This document shows, one piece after another, positions 62,480 to 64,000 of a stretch of DNA of 64,000 nt. A model generated the notes under the pieces. The model saw only the letters and a list, made by a program, of their open reading frames with translations, was not told the origin of the DNA and made no database searches. A program made the position numbers and the translations under genes. Within the stretch, counting starts at the first letter, position 1. Each line of letters begins with the position of its first letter. Source of the stretch: CAG-411 sp963643465 (GTDB lineage Bacteria > Bacillota > Clostridia > Lachnospirales > Lachnospiraceae). Location of the stretch: assembly GCA_963643465.1 (NCBI GenBank), contig CAVIJT010000001.1:124001-188000 (forward strand), given 5' to 3'.

Positions 62480-63376
62480 TTAGTTAATCCGATCTATTAT
62501 CTGCGAAATATAGGTTGCATCCTGCAATTCTCCGATATCTCTTCCTTCTAAAGATTCGTTCACATATTTGTTCTTCAAAGGCACCTTACTTGTTGCCCCC
62601 ATCTTAAACCATTCATATTCCACATCCACATGACCAATATCTAACGCTTGATACCCAGCTTTTGCCAAATCATATGCCAATATAGTTGCAGTAGGTCCTA
62701 ACGCAATCATAATCAGATTATCTTTCTCTAACTGACAAGCCCGATCCAGTATTTGCTCATACTTATCAAAAGCATTAATGGCTGGTGCTAAAATACGTTG
62801 TATTGATGCCGCACCATCAAATAAATCATTGCCAATGCCCAAACGAGATTTTTCCCCTTCAATCAAAACCACTTTTCTATCCTTCCATATCTCTTTTAGC
62901 ATTTCAAAACGATTGGCACATGGGGTTTTGTCTACATAATCCATATATGGTCGAGTCATATTTGTATTATAGTAAGTCTTTCCCTGCTTTAAAAAATTCA
63001 TCCATTTCTTTCGATACATTCCCATAAAGCAGCCCCAAAACTCTCGACCATAAGCATTAAATTGTGTCAAATCTCCAAAAGTATCTGACAAACATACAAT
63101 ATGTCCCTCCATATCACTTTTGCTAATCTCAATTAATCGCTCCTGCATTTTTTTTGATGGTGCTTGAAATGTATTTTGAGGCAAATCTGCCATCCATTTA
63201 AACTCACCGTCACCAAAACGACTAACCGACACATGATCTTTTAAAATTTTCTCATAAGTTTCTTCTACAGAACGAATATCCGGCTGTCCAATAAAGGGCT
63301 TTGTGAGCTTATCCTTGCCAATCCAAACAACACAATAGAAAAAGTGTCTAATTTTACGAATAATACTATCTGCCAT
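62480..63376 (-). CDS. GT-D type glycosyltransferase (DUF1792/SP_1767 family)
   Basis: A 298-aa stand-alone GT-D enzyme from the ATG at 63376, with TTAGGAG upstream. A short basic N-terminal segment is followed by SVSRFGDGEFKWMADLPQ (the DGE being the likely metal-binding DXE motif), CLSDTFGDLTQFNAYGREFW, TYYNTNMTRPYMDYVDKTPC, VLIEGEKSRLGIGNDLFDGA and ALGPTATILAYDLAKAGYQA. It is closely similar to the C-terminal half of the fusion protein two genes downstream. In Streptococcus parasanguinis a GT-D enzyme extends glycans on the Fap1 adhesin; the substrate here is unknown. Confidence 0.9.
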   Translation of the reverse strand: MADSIIRKIRHFFYCVVWIGKDKLTKPFIGQPDIRSVEETYEKILKDHVSVSRFGDGEFKWMADLPQNTFQAPSKKMQERLIEISKSDMEGHIVCLSDTFGDLTQFNAYGREFWGCFMGMYRKKWMNFLKQGKTYYNTNMTRPYMDYVDKTPCANRFEMLKEIWKDRKVVLIEGEKSRLGIGNDLFDGAASIQRILAPAINAFDKYEQILDRACQLEKDNLIMIALGPTATILAYDLAKAGYQALDIGHVDVEYEWFKMGATSKVPLKNKYVNESLEGRDIGELQDATYISQIIDRIN

Positions 63377-63441
63377 TTTTTCCACTCCTAATAAAATCAT
63401 GATGCAGTCACTTAGACTACTTGGTTACTACGGTCCTTTAT

Positions 63442-64000
63442 TTACATAATATACTTATTACATATAGGTATTTTGCTAATTAAGTAAGCAGTTCCCCAAC
63501 TACACAAAAATACTACCACCGAAAGAATAGGAACGGACAATAGCGGCTGAAAAGATATTGCCGTAAAACCTATATGCGTACATATTATGTTATAAAAATC
63601 ATGGAGTAAATACATTCCAAAGGTCAATGAAGAAAGCTGTAAAAGCCTATTCAAAGTCTTTTCTTTACATGTTTTTTCCGACACATGTTCTTTAAACCAA
63701 ACAAATATAGCCGCACTCTCAAAGCAGGTCGTTGGAAGCAAATAGGCATATAAATCTTGAGTTGCATATCCACATCTGGATGCTAAAATAGAAGTTCCCA
63801 CAATAGTAAACAAAACACTTCCAATGCCTAAACTATATAGAATATTTTTTGCCTTCTTTGTCAACTCATAAGTATGTAAATAATATCCAAGAACAAAAAA
63901 TCCAGAATATCCCATAACAAAACTTACATCAACCTTTTCATACAAGGTTACTATAACATTTCCTAAATGTGGTACTACCTTCAAAAAATATTTCAAATAA
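63442..64000 (-). CDS. Acyltransferase-3 family protein (partial, N-terminus off window)
   Basis: The frame is open to the right window edge, so the first part of the gene is missing and no true start is present. The visible C-terminal 186 or so residues hold about five membrane helices, including SFVMGYSGFFVLGYYLHTYE and the late family motif LTFGMYLLHDFYNIICTHIG. The neighbours are GT-D and GT2 genes. The gap to the GT-D ATG is 65 bp. Likely surface-sugar acylation. Confidence 0.75.
   Translation of the reverse strand, partial: YLKYFLKVVPHLGNVIVTLYEKVDVSFVMGYSGFFVLGYYLHTYELTKKAKNILYSLGIGSVLFTIVGTSILASRCGYATQDLYAYLLPTTCFESAAIFVWFKEHVSEKTCKEKTLNRLLQLSSLTFGMYLLHDFYNIICTHIGFTAISFQPLLSVPILSVVVFLCSWGTAYLISKIPICNKYIM

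Overview
This is an AT-rich chromosomal window from a motile, Gram-positive-type Clostridia, most likely a Lachnospiraceae (Roseburia/Agathobacter/Butyrivibrio-like). The evidence is a fla/che gene order of the clostridial kind (a TIGR02530-type gene between flgD and flgE, FlbD, a CheC–FliN type FliY), CodY directly upstream of flgB, strong AGGAGG ribosome sites, and large BspA-like surface proteins. I do not name a species. Every gene I accept is on the minus strand, so transcription runs from right to left.

Left third (1–24.1 kb): a flagellar locus read as flgB-flgC-fliE-fliF-fliG-fliH-fliI-fliJ-ylxF-fliK-flgD-(TIGR02530 gene)-flgE, then flbD-motA-motB-fliL, then fliM-fliY-cheY-fliO-fliP-fliQ-fliR-flhB-flhA (3' end off the window). 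It encodes the MS-ring, C-ring, hook, type III export gate and ATPase, stator and a CheY. The sequence suggests three transcription units. An extended -10 promoter lies before flgB, a near-consensus sigma-A promoter lies before flbD, and a strong terminator follows fliL. A 566-bp gap between flgE and flbD holds several unexplained stem-loops.

Centre-left (24.2–30.8 kb): housekeeping genes codY, topA, dprA, comM, nrdR and a ylmC/ymxH-like gene. The topA–codY promoter has a candidate CodY box upstream.

Right half (30.9–64 kb): a cell-surface glycan and adhesion region. It holds seven clear nucleotide-sugar glycosyltransferase genes (six with a GT2 domain, one of these a GT2–GT-D fusion, and one GT4) plus a stand-alone GT-D gene. 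It also has four large GT-C-like or undefined polytopic membrane proteins, six acyltransferase-3 membrane proteins and a membrane CotH-type kinase. In the middle sit two very large secreted beta-helix proteins (992 and about 1760 aa). They lie behind a c-di-GMP-I (GEMM) riboswitch, a terminator and a sigma-A promoter whose -35 overlaps a perfect Spo0A-box sequence. Motility genes and a c-di-GMP-sensing adhesin operon in one window point to a motile/sessile switch. The most novel material is this riboswitch-controlled beta-helix pair, whose first member carries a triplicated domain I do not recognise, together with the GT2/GT-D array. No mobile element, CRISPR array, tRNA or rRNA was seen.
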